Translations under genes and position numbers: made by a program
Shown here: positions 23,105-31,584 of the stretch, in pieces
Position numbering within the stretch: the first letter of the stretch is position 1
Layout: every line of letters begins with the position of its first letter
The notes under the pieces: generated by a model
The model's input: only the letters and a program-made list of their open reading frames with translations
What the model was told of the DNA's origin: nothing
Databases searched by the model: none
Source: a virus
DNA length: 39,467 bases
Reading direction: 5' to 3' (one strand)
Virus record (IMG/VR): IMGVR_UViG_3300048042_000025
Location: 1-39,467 of that record

Positions 23105-24223
23105 TCAGCCCCCCAGAGCAATTGGATTGATCATCGGCGCACCATTACCCAGACCTTGCGGGATGCAGAGAGAAATATCCGTTCTCGTGCCGCCCTCGTT
23201 GTCTTGCATCAACTTTGTCCCCTTGATGAGGAGTCCAGCATAAGCCGTCCCGAGAGGCATGATCATAGGGGAATATAAAGAGACAGAGTTCCCGATGAAG
23301 TTCGACCAGAGCTGCCCAGAGGGAGCTAGCCATCCTTGAACAGTGATGACCACGTCGAACTGTTGCAGATTGATCAAAGACATCTCGTGATTGGCACGAA
23401 GTTGAGCCTCTGGAATCGAAGCAGTATGTTCCATCATCAAAGTGAAAGGACGAGGAGGCCCTTTGTAATTTGAATTGGTCGCTGTCGCTAAGACTTGCGC
23501 CGCCGTCGAGCCATTGTTGTCATCGGTTCCCTTCTGAGATCCTTTCACGTTGATCTGAGGGACCTGAAGATTTGCTTGTTGAATGGAGCGAGCTGCGAGA
23601 ATGTTCTGCCCCTCAACGAAAGATAGACCAGAACCCGAAGGATTATCCCCCGGCCTGCCATAGACGAGAGTCCCGTTTGTATCATCGACCGCGTGAAGGT
23701 CCCTCATACTCGCGAGACGATTGACAAATTGAATGCGTGTCTCTCCGTTACCGACAGAAGCAGCCTCAAACGGAAGATCCGCCCCTTGTGGATTCCGCGC
23801 GACCTTCACAGTGACATTGCATTTCTGCATGATCGCTTGGGCAATCTGAATGAAGGTCTGGTTAGAGAACTGACCCCCTTGCCCATCAGTTGCCGGATCT
23901 ACAGTCGAGGCATCCGCGTTGATCGTGTTACTCGCGACACGGATTTGGACCTGATGAGATTCCTTGTCATAGATGACTTGCCGCAGATCGATCATCCCAT
24001 TGATGACCGGCTGTCCCGCGAATGTCGCTGTGGCTTGCTGCATGACAGCGAGCTGTTGGTTGCTCCAGCCCGGCACGTTCTGCCCCGGCTCAGCGACAGA
24101 GAGAGTCAAATGCGATATCGGCTCACCATATGTCCGCTCGAAAGCAATTGAGTTCCAGTAGGTATAATTCCCGCCCGATGTCGAGACTTGCGCGACTAGA
24201 TTTAATTGAGGGGCAACGGCCAT
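23105..24223 (-). CDS. gp44-like baseplate hub protein
   Basis: Relative of Mu gp44/P2 gpD, the hub that closes the tail tube and carries the spike. Visible features are WNSIAFERTYGEPISHLTLS (24-43), GQPVINGMIDLRQVIYDKES (about 70-89), VQIRVASNTINADASTVDP with the family's ASxTxDxxD pattern, FIQIAQAIMQKCNVTVKV, and RIQFVNRLASMRDLHAVDDT. The length of 372 aa agrees with Mu gp44 (379). Its stop lies two bases before the spike start. SD AGGGGGGATGAGAT. Confidence 0.87.
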   Translation of the reverse strand: MAVAPQLNLVAQVSTSGGNYTYWNSIAFERTYGEPISHLTLSVAEPGQNVPGWSNQQLAVMQQATATFAGQPVINGMIDLRQVIYDKESHQVQIRVASNTINADASTVDPATDGQGGQFSNQTFIQIAQAIMQKCNVTVKVARNPQGADLPFEAASVGNGETRIQFVNRLASMRDLHAVDDTNGTLVYGRPGDNPSGSGLSFVEGQNILAARSIQQANLQVPQINVKGSQKGTDDNNGSTAAQVLATATNSNYKGPPRPFTLMMEHTASIPEAQLRANHEMSLINLQQFDVVITVQGWLAPSGQLWSNFIGNSVSLYSPMIMPLGTAYAGLLIKGTKLMQDNEGGTRTDISLCIPQGLGNGAPMINPIALGG

Positions 24224-24236
24224 ATCTCATCCCCCC

Positions 24237-24908
24237 TTATTGTGATAACGCGCGAACAGGACTCTCAAGAAAGAGAGGATGAACTGCTTGGTTCTCTAGA
24301 GCCAATTGACGTTCGCGCGTTCCATCTTGATAAATTCTCTGAGCTAGCCAGAGACTCGGCATGGCATTCGGAAAGCTAAAATAGACTATCTGAGGGAGCG
24401 TGATCGATTGCGCATTGAGAAACTCAGATGTCGCCGCAGCCACAGCCGTCAGCGTCTGATATGCCACGGAGTCATAAGCATTCGCCGCCGTCTCCAGAGC
24501 CTGATTGAATGCTGCATTGATTGCGTCAATTGCCGCGTCGATGTCTGGACGAGCCGTGAATGTCGTCACTGAGAGAATTTGCGATTGCTCGACAAGACAC
24601 ATTTGAATGCTGAAGACTTGGAGCGCAATCGCAGTGAGACTCACCGGAGACATTGCGAGAAGAACCTGCCTGATTGCTTCGAATTGCGGAAGTGTCGCGC
24701 CTGTAGTCCGCGTCTCCTCAAAAAGATTGGAGAGACTTGTGAGAACTGTCTCCCCAGTGATTTGCGTCGCGAGTGTCGCCAGAAGCAGACCCCCGTCATA
24801 GACGAGCCGCCCACCATCGATTGAGCTTCCGCTTACAGTTCCGATCAAAGCCTTAATGACTTGTGTCGCGAGGGAGACCGATTCATTGAGCGCTTGCTTC
24901 GTGATCAT
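24237..24908 (-). CDS. C-terminal half of a split DNA-circulation (gp43/gpN-like) protein
   Basis: A 223-aa, mostly helical, Ala/Leu/Thr-rich protein. It corresponds to the part that follows the DNA_circ_N domain in Mu gp43, here as a separate gene. The C-terminal segment (PSLWLAQRIYQDGTRERQLA, then LENQAVHPLFLESPVRALSQ) is the conserved end of this family. The start overlaps the stop of the N-terminal gene by 4 bases (ATGA), so the pair is coupled and together is about 420 aa against 491 in Mu. Likely a baseplate/tail component despite the family name. Confidence 0.72.
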   Translation of the reverse strand: MITKQALNESVSLATQVIKALIGTVSGSSIDGGRLVYDGGLLLATLATQITGETVLTSLSNLFEETRTTGATLPQFEAIRQVLLAMSPVSLTAIALQVFSIQMCLVEQSQILSVTTFTARPDIDAAIDAINAAFNQALETAANAYDSVAYQTLTAVAAATSEFLNAQSITLPQIVYFSFPNAMPSLWLAQRIYQDGTRERQLALENQAVHPLFLESPVRALSQ

Positions 24909-25498
24909 GAGAGACTCCCGTAGGGGCTTGATGATGTCGGAGCCTGAGATCCAGAGAGACCAAACCCATTCGTCCCGACTGAAGGAGTCGTTGGAGCAAT
25001 AGACGCCGCCTGCATGGTCGAGGATTGCGTGAGAGACGTGATCGCGTTCTGCGCCGCTGTCGCGACATTCACGACAGGATTCGGAGAAGGCTGAGACTGT
25101 GAACCCGCTTCAATGAACTCCATTTCAAATTCGCAGAAGCCGCCTTTCATTTTGTTCTCGACCACATTGTAGTGCTCGACATAGACCGTAGCCTGACCCA
25201 TCGTTGGGTGAATGAGTAACCCTGAACCATCCGCCTCAAGTGCTGTCGCCAGAGTATCTCGGGCCGTCTGGTAATCGGTCATGTCAGTCATGTTCTGGAC
25301 GATGTAACCTTGGACACGATACCTCTTAAGACGCCGCCCCATGTCTTCGACAAAATTTGTATTACTTTTAGGAAACTCGAAAGGAACTAGGCGACGGCCT
25401 CCCGATCTCGACCCAGTGTCAACCTTGAAGCCAGCCCCCCTGAAGGAAGCCGGTTGAAGGTCTTGACGCCATTTTTCTCCGAATGTAGGTATCGTCAT
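24905..25498 (-). CDS. DNA circularisation protein N-terminal domain (gp43-like)
   Basis: Matches DNA_circ_N: WRQDLQPASFRGAGFKVDTG (10-29), GRRLVPFEFPKSNTNFVEDM, GRRLKRYRVQGYIVQNM, then LLIHPTMGQATVYVEHYNVV and GGFCEFEMEFIEAG. In Mu this is the start of gp43 (N), a baseplate protein required for tails. Here the gene ends about 60 residues after the domain in a Ser/Thr/Ala-rich tail, and the rest is encoded by the overlapping next gene. The ATG directly follows the TAA of the tape measure. Confidence 0.85.
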   Translation of the reverse strand: MTIPTFGEKWRQDLQPASFRGAGFKVDTGSRSGGRRLVPFEFPKSNTNFVEDMGRRLKRYRVQGYIVQNMTDMTDYQTARDTLATALEADGSGLLIHPTMGQATVYVEHYNVVENKMKGGFCEFEMEFIEAGSQSQPSPNPVVNVATAAQNAITSLTQSSTMQAASIAPTTPSVGTNGFGLSGSQAPTSSSPYGSLS

Positions 25499-28342
25499 TT
25501 AAGCACCTTGAGCGAATGGAGATTGCTGCCCGCGATTGATGAGCACGTCTTTAAAGACACCCCCAACGCTAGCCGCCGTATTTGTGTTCTTCGGGAGATT
25601 CTTGAAGTTGATATGGACCGCAGCGTTGCCCTCAATCTGATGAGTCATTGCACCTGCCATCATCTTGCCCATGGACCCGCCAAGGAAGCCCATCGGACCT
25701 CCTCCCCTGCCCATCAAGGAACCAAGAAGACCGCCGCCCCCGCCTCCCATTCCGCCAAGGAGTGAGGATAGGATCGAACCGAGTCCGCCAGTGCCGAAGA
25801 GCATCCCCAAGAGCCCCATGCTGCCAAGAGAGCTTGCTGAGGATCGCATCGCAGCCGCTGACTGAGCGACCGGAGAAGAAGCCCCGCCGCCAGAATTTGC
25901 CGCTGCCGCATATTGCCGACCTAAAGGACCCCCCGGAGTCGGATGAGAATTCTGATAATCCGGAAGCTGAGGTCCATAAGAGGTATCAACGCCCGAGTGA
26001 CCATAGCTTCCCCGACGAACATCATCTCGGAGGGATTCCCAACCATGCGTAACCATGTGGCCCCCAGAACCGTCACGAACGTCACCCTCAATGACTGGAA
26101 TGCGTCCGTTGACCGCTGGACCTGTGGCTATTGCGACATGACCCCCGCGAGAGCCGGGAGCGCCGCCCCTGCGATTGACAACAACGTCACCTTTTTGGAT
26201 GTTATTTTTATCTACCGCCTGACCCCAAGTTGACCAAGCTGAGGCAATCGCCCCCGCGCCGTCCCCTTGACCCGCCGCCTTGACAGATGCCGCGACAAAA
26301 TCAGCGCACCAATCCCGCCCAACATTTGCGCCAGAGTTTCCCTTACCAAGAAATTCATTGATGAACTTCTTTCCTTCGGTTGTGTGGTCCCTCATACCGA
26401 CGAGATGTTCCCCAGCGTCAGCCGGAGTCGAGCCTCCCGAAGAAGACGCTCCAGATATTGGGGTATTGTAATGCGCTGAGTCAGGACCGTTGACACCTTG
26501 CCACTGAGAAATTCCGTGATCGCGAGCACCATGCCAAGGAATCCAGCCGCCCTCTTTCACGCGCTTCATGGTGTAGTCTATTTGGCGTTGCACTTCCTCT
26601 CGTGAGGATTCAAAGGGACTATGCCCTGTCTCTTTCTGGTATCGGTTCCCTTCGCCCCCGCCCATGAAGAGTTGATAGACACCGCCCGATTTGCCGTGAT
26701 CGCCGCCCGCATCATTCTCACCAAAATGATAACCCTTAGCGCCTTCATTCGCAGCGACTTGCAAAGCCGTGTTAGGATCGATGCCATGAGCAATTGCTGA
26801 TTTGCGGATCATGTCCGCGATCTCAGGATCTACTCCCGCACCGGGATTTCCTGTGACTCCCTTGTTATCAATGCGCCCTAGCCCGCCAGAGCCGCTTAGA
26901 ATTTTCCTTTGGCCTTGCTGACCTCCCCAAGTGCCACTCGCACCTGAACCTCCGGATACACCGCCCCCGCCAGCATAACCGCCAGTCCCATAGCCGGTGA
27001 CTTTCTTAAACATCTCTTCGATGCGCAGAGCGCAAAAGAGAATCAGCTTGGATGTCGTCTCAGTCGCGAAATCTAACTTGCCAAGTGGGATGACAGCTTC
27101 AGGCCCCGCCTCCCCAATCATGCCCACGCTTGGGCGTGTGAAGATGCCGCCAGCCGCATGACGAGGGACCTGACCGAATTTTTCTTGTTGCTGTGCTATC
27201 CAGTCTTCCTTAGAGACAGCCTCAGCCGCCCCCTGTTTACCGAGAACCTTCTCCCGAATGGCTCCGCTGACCTTACCAGTGATTTCGTCCCAGTGCTTAT
27301 AAGCTTCGATGGCCGTTACAATCGCAGCGGCAATGAGGCTAAAGGTGACGACAATAGGACTTAAGGCAAAAGATAAGACCGCAGCTCCCGCTCCTGCTAC
27401 AACGAATGCAGCGCCCACCGCACCTATAGCCGTGACCAGCTCTGGATTCTTCTTGGCAAAATCAATACCCCAATCGATCCACTCTTTCGCTGGACCCTCA
27501 ATGAAGTCTGAGATCGCATCATAAATTGCCGTCATTGCCGGAGCGAGCTTTGCCCCGATCTCAATCGAGAGATTCTGAACAGCCTCTTTCATTTTAAACC
27601 AAGCAATCGCCCCCGCCTTACCTGCCTGGATTTGAGCCTCTGTTAGTTTCGGAATCTTCGCCGTGATCTCATCGAGGTCTTGCTTGGTCATAAGTGCCAT
27701 AGCCGGATCAAGACCCAATGCGTTGAGCATCATCTTCTTATCCGCGACGGTCTTGAGTTCCTTCAACTCCGCGATGACCATCGGGATTGCAGTCTGTGTG
27801 TCCTTGCCCTGAAGGGATTTGTAAAACGAGACGATCTCGGGTCTCTGATTCCGCATAGCCTCGACTATGGCCCCTCGACCGGCTCCCCATTGTTCAAGGT
27901 TCTCTGCAAACTTCTGAAGTCCGATATCCATCGCTTCAGCGGATGAACCGAGACGTTCAGCCTCTTGCTCAAGAGCAACAAGCGAAGTCACGCTCATCCC
28001 GGTCTCTGTTCTCAATCGAGTCAGATGTAAGGACAATTCACCAAATGATTTAATTGAAGTTGTCAATCCAGCGACAGCCGCCCCGACAGATATCGCCGTC
28101 AGACCAAGACCAGCCAAAGCGGGAGTCAAAATGTCTTTGATATGCTTGCTCGTCTCACCCACGCCCTTCTTGAGGTCTTGCATTGCAAAAGCGTGTTTTT
28201 GCGCAAGTTCAGTACCTTGCTTATGTGACTTCGAAGCGTACTTATCGAACTGAACGAGCGAATCTTGAATTTTCTTCAAAGTAGGAGACATCTCATCTCT
28301 GATGGATGCAATCAGTTGTAGAACGTCGCCTTCGGATGCCAT
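25499..28342 (-). CDS. Tape measure protein with lysozyme-like and CHAP-like domains
   Basis: Sets tail length and is threaded into the cell at infection. The N-terminal 280 residues are helical, with a hydrophobic block at about 302-347 typical of tape measures and the common PSVGMIGEAGPEAVIPL motif at 404-420. Residues about 505-630 form a lysozyme/transglycosylase-like domain (IDPNTALQVAANEGAKGYHF with E533 as candidate catalytic residue, SGGVYQLF, GISQWQGVNG). Residues about 645-780 form a cysteine-peptidase (CHAP/TIGR02594-like) domain with DWCADFVAASVKAAG (C679) and GGHVAIATG (H735). A Gly-rich C-terminal part follows. Both enzymes are expected to open peptidoglycan for tube passage. 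947 aa. Confidence 0.9.
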   Translation of the reverse strand: MASEGDVLQLIASIRDEMSPTLKKIQDSLVQFDKYASKSHKQGTELAQKHAFAMQDLKKGVGETSKHIKDILTPALAGLGLTAISVGAAVAGLTTSIKSFGELSLHLTRLRTETGMSVTSLVALEQEAERLGSSAEAMDIGLQKFAENLEQWGAGRGAIVEAMRNQRPEIVSFYKSLQGKDTQTAIPMVIAELKELKTVADKKMMLNALGLDPAMALMTKQDLDEITAKIPKLTEAQIQAGKAGAIAWFKMKEAVQNLSIEIGAKLAPAMTAIYDAISDFIEGPAKEWIDWGIDFAKKNPELVTAIGAVGAAFVVAGAGAAVLSFALSPIVVTFSLIAAAIVTAIEAYKHWDEITGKVSGAIREKVLGKQGAAEAVSKEDWIAQQQEKFGQVPRHAAGGIFTRPSVGMIGEAGPEAVIPLGKLDFATETTSKLILFCALRIEEMFKKVTGYGTGGYAGGGGVSGGSGASGTWGGQQGQRKILSGSGGLGRIDNKGVTGNPGAGVDPEIADMIRKSAIAHGIDPNTALQVAANEGAKGYHFGENDAGGDHGKSGGVYQLFMGGGEGNRYQKETGHSPFESSREEVQRQIDYTMKRVKEGGWIPWHGARDHGISQWQGVNGPDSAHYNTPISGASSSGGSTPADAGEHLVGMRDHTTEGKKFINEFLGKGNSGANVGRDWCADFVAASVKAAGQGDGAGAIASAWSTWGQAVDKNNIQKGDVVVNRRGGAPGSRGGHVAIATGPAVNGRIPVIEGDVRDGSGGHMVTHGWESLRDDVRRGSYGHSGVDTSYGPQLPDYQNSHPTPGGPLGRQYAAAANSGGGASSPVAQSAAAMRSSASSLGSMGLLGMLFGTGGLGSILSSLLGGMGGGGGGLLGSLMGRGGGPMGFLGGSMGKMMAGAMTHQIEGNAAVHINFKNLPKNTNTAASVGGVFKDVLINRGQQSPFAQGA

Positions 28343-28345
28343 CGT

Positions 28346-28942
28346 TTATTTCCTTGCTGTATCCATGGCGTGCTTGACCGCCTTGGGTAAGTCAGTGCTC
28401 ATCCTATTAGTCATCACCCTCCGGAAATCTTCTTCAAAGGGAACGTCCTCAGGTATTTTGACAACTGTTTTGAAGACATAAAATAGCTCCAGAGAACCCC
28501 CGGACCCGATGAAGATACCTCTCGGAGTGACACGGAGAGCACGCTTGGGTGTGCTGGCGATAAGGGCTTTTGGACGCTGTTCTTTCGCAATGCCTTTCAT
28601 GCCCCGGACAAGTTGCCCAGAGACTGGAATTGCAAGGTGAGCGATGCGAGGGGATTTAACTCCGCCGAAAGCATGGAGCGCGAGAGACGCCCTCCCCATG
28701 ACATCATTGATTTCGACTTGCAAATTGTGCTTGTCTGCAAGATTGACGCGGAGAGCGTTGGTAAGGAATCTGGGATTGTGGACTTGTACAGAGCTAGGCC
28801 AAGTGACCTGAGTCAACTCGCGTCGAGCTGCGAATGCCGCCGAATTGAGCGTGCTCGCAAGCGCGAAGGGAACTTGCTCTATTGAAGCTCCGAGATTCCT
28901 AGCAGCTCGTTCGAAGGAGGATGAGTCGAATTGTAGAAACAT
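28346..28942 (-). CDS. Minor tail protein, possibly gpZ-like
   Basis: A 198-aa basic protein. MFLQFDSSSFERAARNLGAS, then VPFALASTLNSAAFAARREL and TWPSSVQVHNPRFLTNALRV resemble the N-terminal part of phage minor tail protein Z-type families that connect to the tail tube end. The C-terminal part has a basic helix (MTNRMSTDLPKAVKHAMDTA). It lies between the chaperone and tape measure genes with a GGGGGGA SD. The family call is tentative and the structural role rests mainly on position. Confidence 0.55.
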   Translation of the reverse strand: MFLQFDSSSFERAARNLGASIEQVPFALASTLNSAAFAARRELTQVTWPSSVQVHNPRFLTNALRVNLADKHNLQVEINDVMGRASLALHAFGGVKSPRIAHLAIPVSGQLVRGMKGIAKEQRPKALIASTPKRALRVTPRGIFIGSGGSLELFYVFKTVVKIPEDVPFEEDFRRVMTNRMSTDLPKAVKHAMDTARK

Positions 28943-28951
28943 GCATCCCCC

Positions 28952-29137
28952 CTAATCTTGACTCTCCGCTTCTATCTCTTTCATGCGCTTCGCCACTAAC
29001 CTAGCTAATCTATTGATCTCATCTCCATCTCTCTCCAAGAATTCGTAAGGAGAGCATTTGAAAATGAGGGCGAGATCAATCGCGTTATTGATCAGGCTAC
29101 CCCTGGCCTCGGGAGAAAATGCGGGGTCAGTGTCCAC
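28952..29137 (-). CDS. Chaperone frameshift extension (gp41/E+E' type), or separate 61-aa ORF
   Basis: As a stand-alone gene it would start at GTG (29137) without an SD. The same frame is open upstream to a TAA at 29231-29233, so it overlaps the end of the gp41-like frame by up to 139 bases in the -1 register. This is the arrangement of tail-assembly chaperones made by -1 frameshifting in contractile and lambda-type tails. The part after the zero-frame stop (SLINNAIDLALIFKCSPYEF, then LERDGDEINRLARLVAKRMK) is helical and charged, as in such extensions. Location just before the tape measure module fits. No canonical X XXY YYZ heptamer is present in the overlap; the closest is T TTT CTC at 29119-29113. 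Confidence 0.55.
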   Translation of the reverse strand: MDTDPAFSPEARGSLINNAIDLALIFKCSPYEFLERDGDEINRLARLVAKRMKEIEAESQD

Positions 29138-29487
29138 GCAATGTTCATGAGATCCGAAGTGTCCATCAACCCAATAGATACCGTCGAGAGCCCAGATAAT
29201 CTTGCGATCATCTTGACCATCGCTGGCATGTTATGAGAGATTTTTGGAGGATCTGAGATAGGATCGAAATTGACGGGAGAGTCAACAACCGCGACCGAAT
29301 CCTGTCCACAAGGCTTGCGCATTTTGATGACATCTGTTTCACCCTTGCCAGTCTGAATTGCTCTACTCAGATGGACGGTGATGAACTTCGGATCATCCTC
29401 TTCTTCGACAGCGACCGGAGCCGCTGTCTCTTCGATTTCCTCGCCTAGTGAGACGATCTTCGCATCACGCGGAATGTGTTTTGCCAT
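29092..29487 (-). CDS. Tail assembly chaperone (gp41-like, Mu/P2 E type)
   Basis: A 131-aa protein with KFITVHLSRAIQTGKGETDV (about 34-53), VIKMRKPCGQDSVAV and MVKMIARLSGLSTVSIGLMD (88-107) followed by DTSDLMNIAWTLTPHFL. The last region (IxxLSGLxxxxIxxMDxxDL) is the signature of phage tail assembly protein E/gp41. It keeps the tape measure soluble while the tube polymerises. The N-terminal 33 residues are acidic. It follows the tube gene after a 35-base gap and has AGGAGATATTTGAT before the ATG. The -1 frame overlaps its 3' end. Confidence 0.8.
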   Translation of the reverse strand: MAKHIPRDAKIVSLGEEIEETAAPVAVEEEDDPKFITVHLSRAIQTGKGETDVIKMRKPCGQDSVAVVDSPVNFDPISDPPKISHNMPAMVKMIARLSGLSTVSIGLMDTSDLMNIAWTLTPHFLPRPGVA

Positions 29488-29522
29488 ATCAAATATCTCC
29501 TATCTAAAATACATACGGTATA

Positions 29523-29897
29523 TTACTGGGTGATCAATTCCTGCATTGTCATACCCTGGAACTCAATGCCGACTTTGCCTTCGTGAGCGTCGATGCTGAA
29601 TGCTGACGTGACCCAAGCGTCAGAAAGCATGTAGCTCATGCCGTTCGCCAGAGCGACGAGGACGGTTGCATTCGTAATCTGTTCGAGGGTAACGATGCTG
29701 AGTTGGTTGCCGATGCTAACGTCCCCCTTGATAGATGGAACGATAGGAACTTCGACATACCCATGAACACCGTCGAGTCCGGCGACACCGTCGCGCTTAA
29801 CTGTCGGACCAGTGACCGTGAAATTGCCGCGAGCCTCAAGTGTGTTGCCGTCATAGCTGAGCGCCATGGTTCCGCCGATACGATTTGAAGTAGCCAT
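29523..29897 (-). CDS. Tail tube protein (gpM-like)
   Basis: Relative of Mu gp40 (M)/P2 FII-type tube protein that polymerises into the inner tube of the contractile tail. The family start RIGGTMALSYDGNTLEARGN (6-25) is clear, followed by FTVTGPTVKRDGVAGLDGVH, GYVEVPIVPSIKGDVS and EGKVGIEFQGMTMQELIT at the C-terminus. The 124-aa length fits (Mu about 118). Immediately after the sheath gene as in Mu, separated by a stem-loop at 29930-29959. SD AAGGAGATTTTCAA. Confidence 0.92.
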   Translation of the reverse strand: MATSNRIGGTMALSYDGNTLEARGNFTVTGPTVKRDGVAGLDGVHGYVEVPIVPSIKGDVSIGNQLSIVTLEQITNATVLVALANGMSYMLSDAWVTSAFSIDAHEGKVGIEFQGMTMQELITQ

Positions 29898-29929
29898 TTG
29901 AAAATCTCCTTACATAAAAACCTTTGGTG

Positions 29930-29959
29930 AAAGGAGGGAACCACAGGGGTCCCCTCTTT
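29930..29959 (-). terminator. Stem-loop between sheath and tube genes
   Basis: On the minus strand AAAGAGGGGACC, loop CCTGT, GGTTCCCTCCTTT pairs over 12 positions with one G-T pair and one bulged C. There is no U-run after it, so it may stabilise or process the mRNA or partly terminate it, setting the sheath:tube ratio. Confidence 0.5.
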
Positions 29960-29973
29960 CTGAATAAATCGCC

Positions 29974-31500
29974 TTACAGATTCGCCGGAGTTGCAGCCAA
30001 GAGACGGAACTGAGCAAGAGCCGCAAAGATACGGAGCTGGCCAGCCAACGTTGGCGGGAACAGAACATTCACGCGGTTCGGGTTCACGCTGTCGATCTGA
30101 ACAATCAGGTTCTTAATGAAGGAAGGAAGATCCTGCGCAACGCCGTCATAGACCAGACCCTGATATTCAGCGACGAGTTCCGCTTGAATCATTGCTGGGG
30201 TGACGATTGCCTGACCCGGTCCAAATGCCGTTCCCGATGCAACGAGCTTCGAGCGAGGATACTTGCTCGTGATCGATGCCTTCAGGTTCGCGAGAATATA
30301 AGCAAGAGTCGAAAGCACTGTGCAAAGACCGAATGCAGTATCCCCCTGTCCATAGGCATTCTTGAGGTACGTGGTCTGCTCGACCATGATCGCCATGTTG
30401 CCATTCGGAGCCACAGCCTGAACCGCAAGCCCACTGTTCGCGAGGTTGTTGATCTCAGCCTGAGAGAAGCGATTGCTCTGGGATGCCGGAACGATACCAA
30501 TCAGTTCAAGAGTCTGAAGTGGGCGAGCCGGATCGTCAGAGAAACCAAGAGCCGCATTCGCAACGTAACCAGCCGCGACTTCCCACACCGGAGAAGGTGT
30601 AAGAGGCTCAATGACCATCGTGCTCATCTGAGGAGCATTCGGACCCCCGTTGCCGAACGTGATCGCATCCGAATAACCATCGCGAACAGCGTTGAAAATC
30701 TGACCGTATTGCTGACGGCTGTAGTTCCAACGTCCGCCGCTTGCGAAACCATACTCGGTATTCCAAGCGAGTTCCGATGCAGTATCCGTGTACGGCAGAC
30801 CTACATACAGATATGGGAAGGCCGCAATGTTCGTGATGAGGTTCGTGAAGACCGGCTCCGAAGTGCCCCCAGACATAGCAACTACCGTCAGGGTGAGACC
30901 CTTCGGGAAGACCTGCCCGCTGTTTGGACCTTGGAAGTTCGGGATGATTGTAATGTCATTGCCCGTGAGGCCCTTCCAGTTACAAGTCAGCGTGACTTCG
31001 GCTGAAGCGACAGTCGCAGTGACTGGCAATTGAACCATTGCGTTAATCGCCGCTGCAAGATTGGTTGCCACAGTGCCAACGATATCTGTCGAGCCGACTG
31101 CAACCTGAACCAACTGACCAGCGATGGTGACGAAGAGAGTGCCGGAAGCTGTTGGAGCCGTCGCAATGGTGATCGAACCTGTCGCCTGTTCGCCAGCCGA
31201 TGGGTCAGCAACCGCCGCCGCATAGAGCATCTGCCCTGTGTTGCTGTTGAAGAACGCTTGGATCATGCGATCAAGCATGGAGCCCGCGCCGAAGTAGAAT
31301 GTGCCAAGAGCGGGAGAGCCGATAGCAATTGGCGTGTCCATTGTCGTCACCGTGCCAGCATTCGCTCCAGTCGTGTTCATTTGACCGACGAGAAGAGCGG
31401 CTTGGTTCTGTGTGAGATTGCCAGCCATCGAGCCGTCCACCGTCGCATAAAACAACGGGATTTTTTGGCTCTCAGGAACCTGTGTTGAAATCGATCCCAT
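29974..31500 (-). CDS. Tail sheath protein (gpL-like)
   Basis: Contractile sheath subunit of Mu gp39 (L) type. The N-terminus (KIPLFYATVDGSMAGNLTQN near 13-32, QAALLVGQM) is typical, followed by ATGSITIATAPTASGTLFVT (a beta insertion domain, about 106-125) and GGTSEPVFTNLITNIAAFPY. The C-terminal polymerising domain includes MVEQTTYLKNAYGQGDTAFG (about 371-390) and QIDSVNPNRVNVLFPPTLAG, a signature of the family. 508 aa is in the expected range. Together with the tube gene it shows that the phage is a myovirus. SD AAAAGGAGTCCTATC. Confidence 0.92.
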   Translation of the reverse strand: MGSISTQVPESQKIPLFYATVDGSMAGNLTQNQAALLVGQMNTTGANAGTVTTMDTPIAIGSPALGTFYFGAGSMLDRMIQAFFNSNTGQMLYAAAVADPSAGEQATGSITIATAPTASGTLFVTIAGQLVQVAVGSTDIVGTVATNLAAAINAMVQLPVTATVASAEVTLTCNWKGLTGNDITIIPNFQGPNSGQVFPKGLTLTVVAMSGGTSEPVFTNLITNIAAFPYLYVGLPYTDTASELAWNTEYGFASGGRWNYSRQQYGQIFNAVRDGYSDAITFGNGGPNAPQMSTMVIEPLTPSPVWEVAAGYVANAALGFSDDPARPLQTLELIGIVPASQSNRFSQAEINNLANSGLAVQAVAPNGNMAIMVEQTTYLKNAYGQGDTAFGLCTVLSTLAYILANLKASITSKYPRSKLVASGTAFGPGQAIVTPAMIQAELVAEYQGLVYDGVAQDLPSFIKNLIVQIDSVNPNRVNVLFPPTLAGQLRIFAALAQFRLLAATPANL

Positions 31501-31551
31501 GATAGGACTCCTTTTAAAATGTGAATTAAATATCTCTCTAGAAAATCATGC

Positions 31552-31581
31552 CGCTATCCCTAGCGATAAAATAGGTCGTGA
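31552..31581 (-). repeat. Post-stop element TCACGACCT plus small hairpin
   Basis: After the tail terminator stop on the minus strand comes TTTCACGACCTATTTTAT (element at 31581-31573), then the hairpin CGCTA-GGGA-TAGCG (31565-31552). It sits in the gap before the sheath gene. Confidence 0.45.
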
Positions 31582-31584
31582 AAA

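Noticed and set aside
30184-31005. Plus-strand 273-aa open frame opposite the sheath gene
   Set aside because: Antisense shadow of a clear sheath gene; Arg/Cys/Ser-rich with no recognisable motif.
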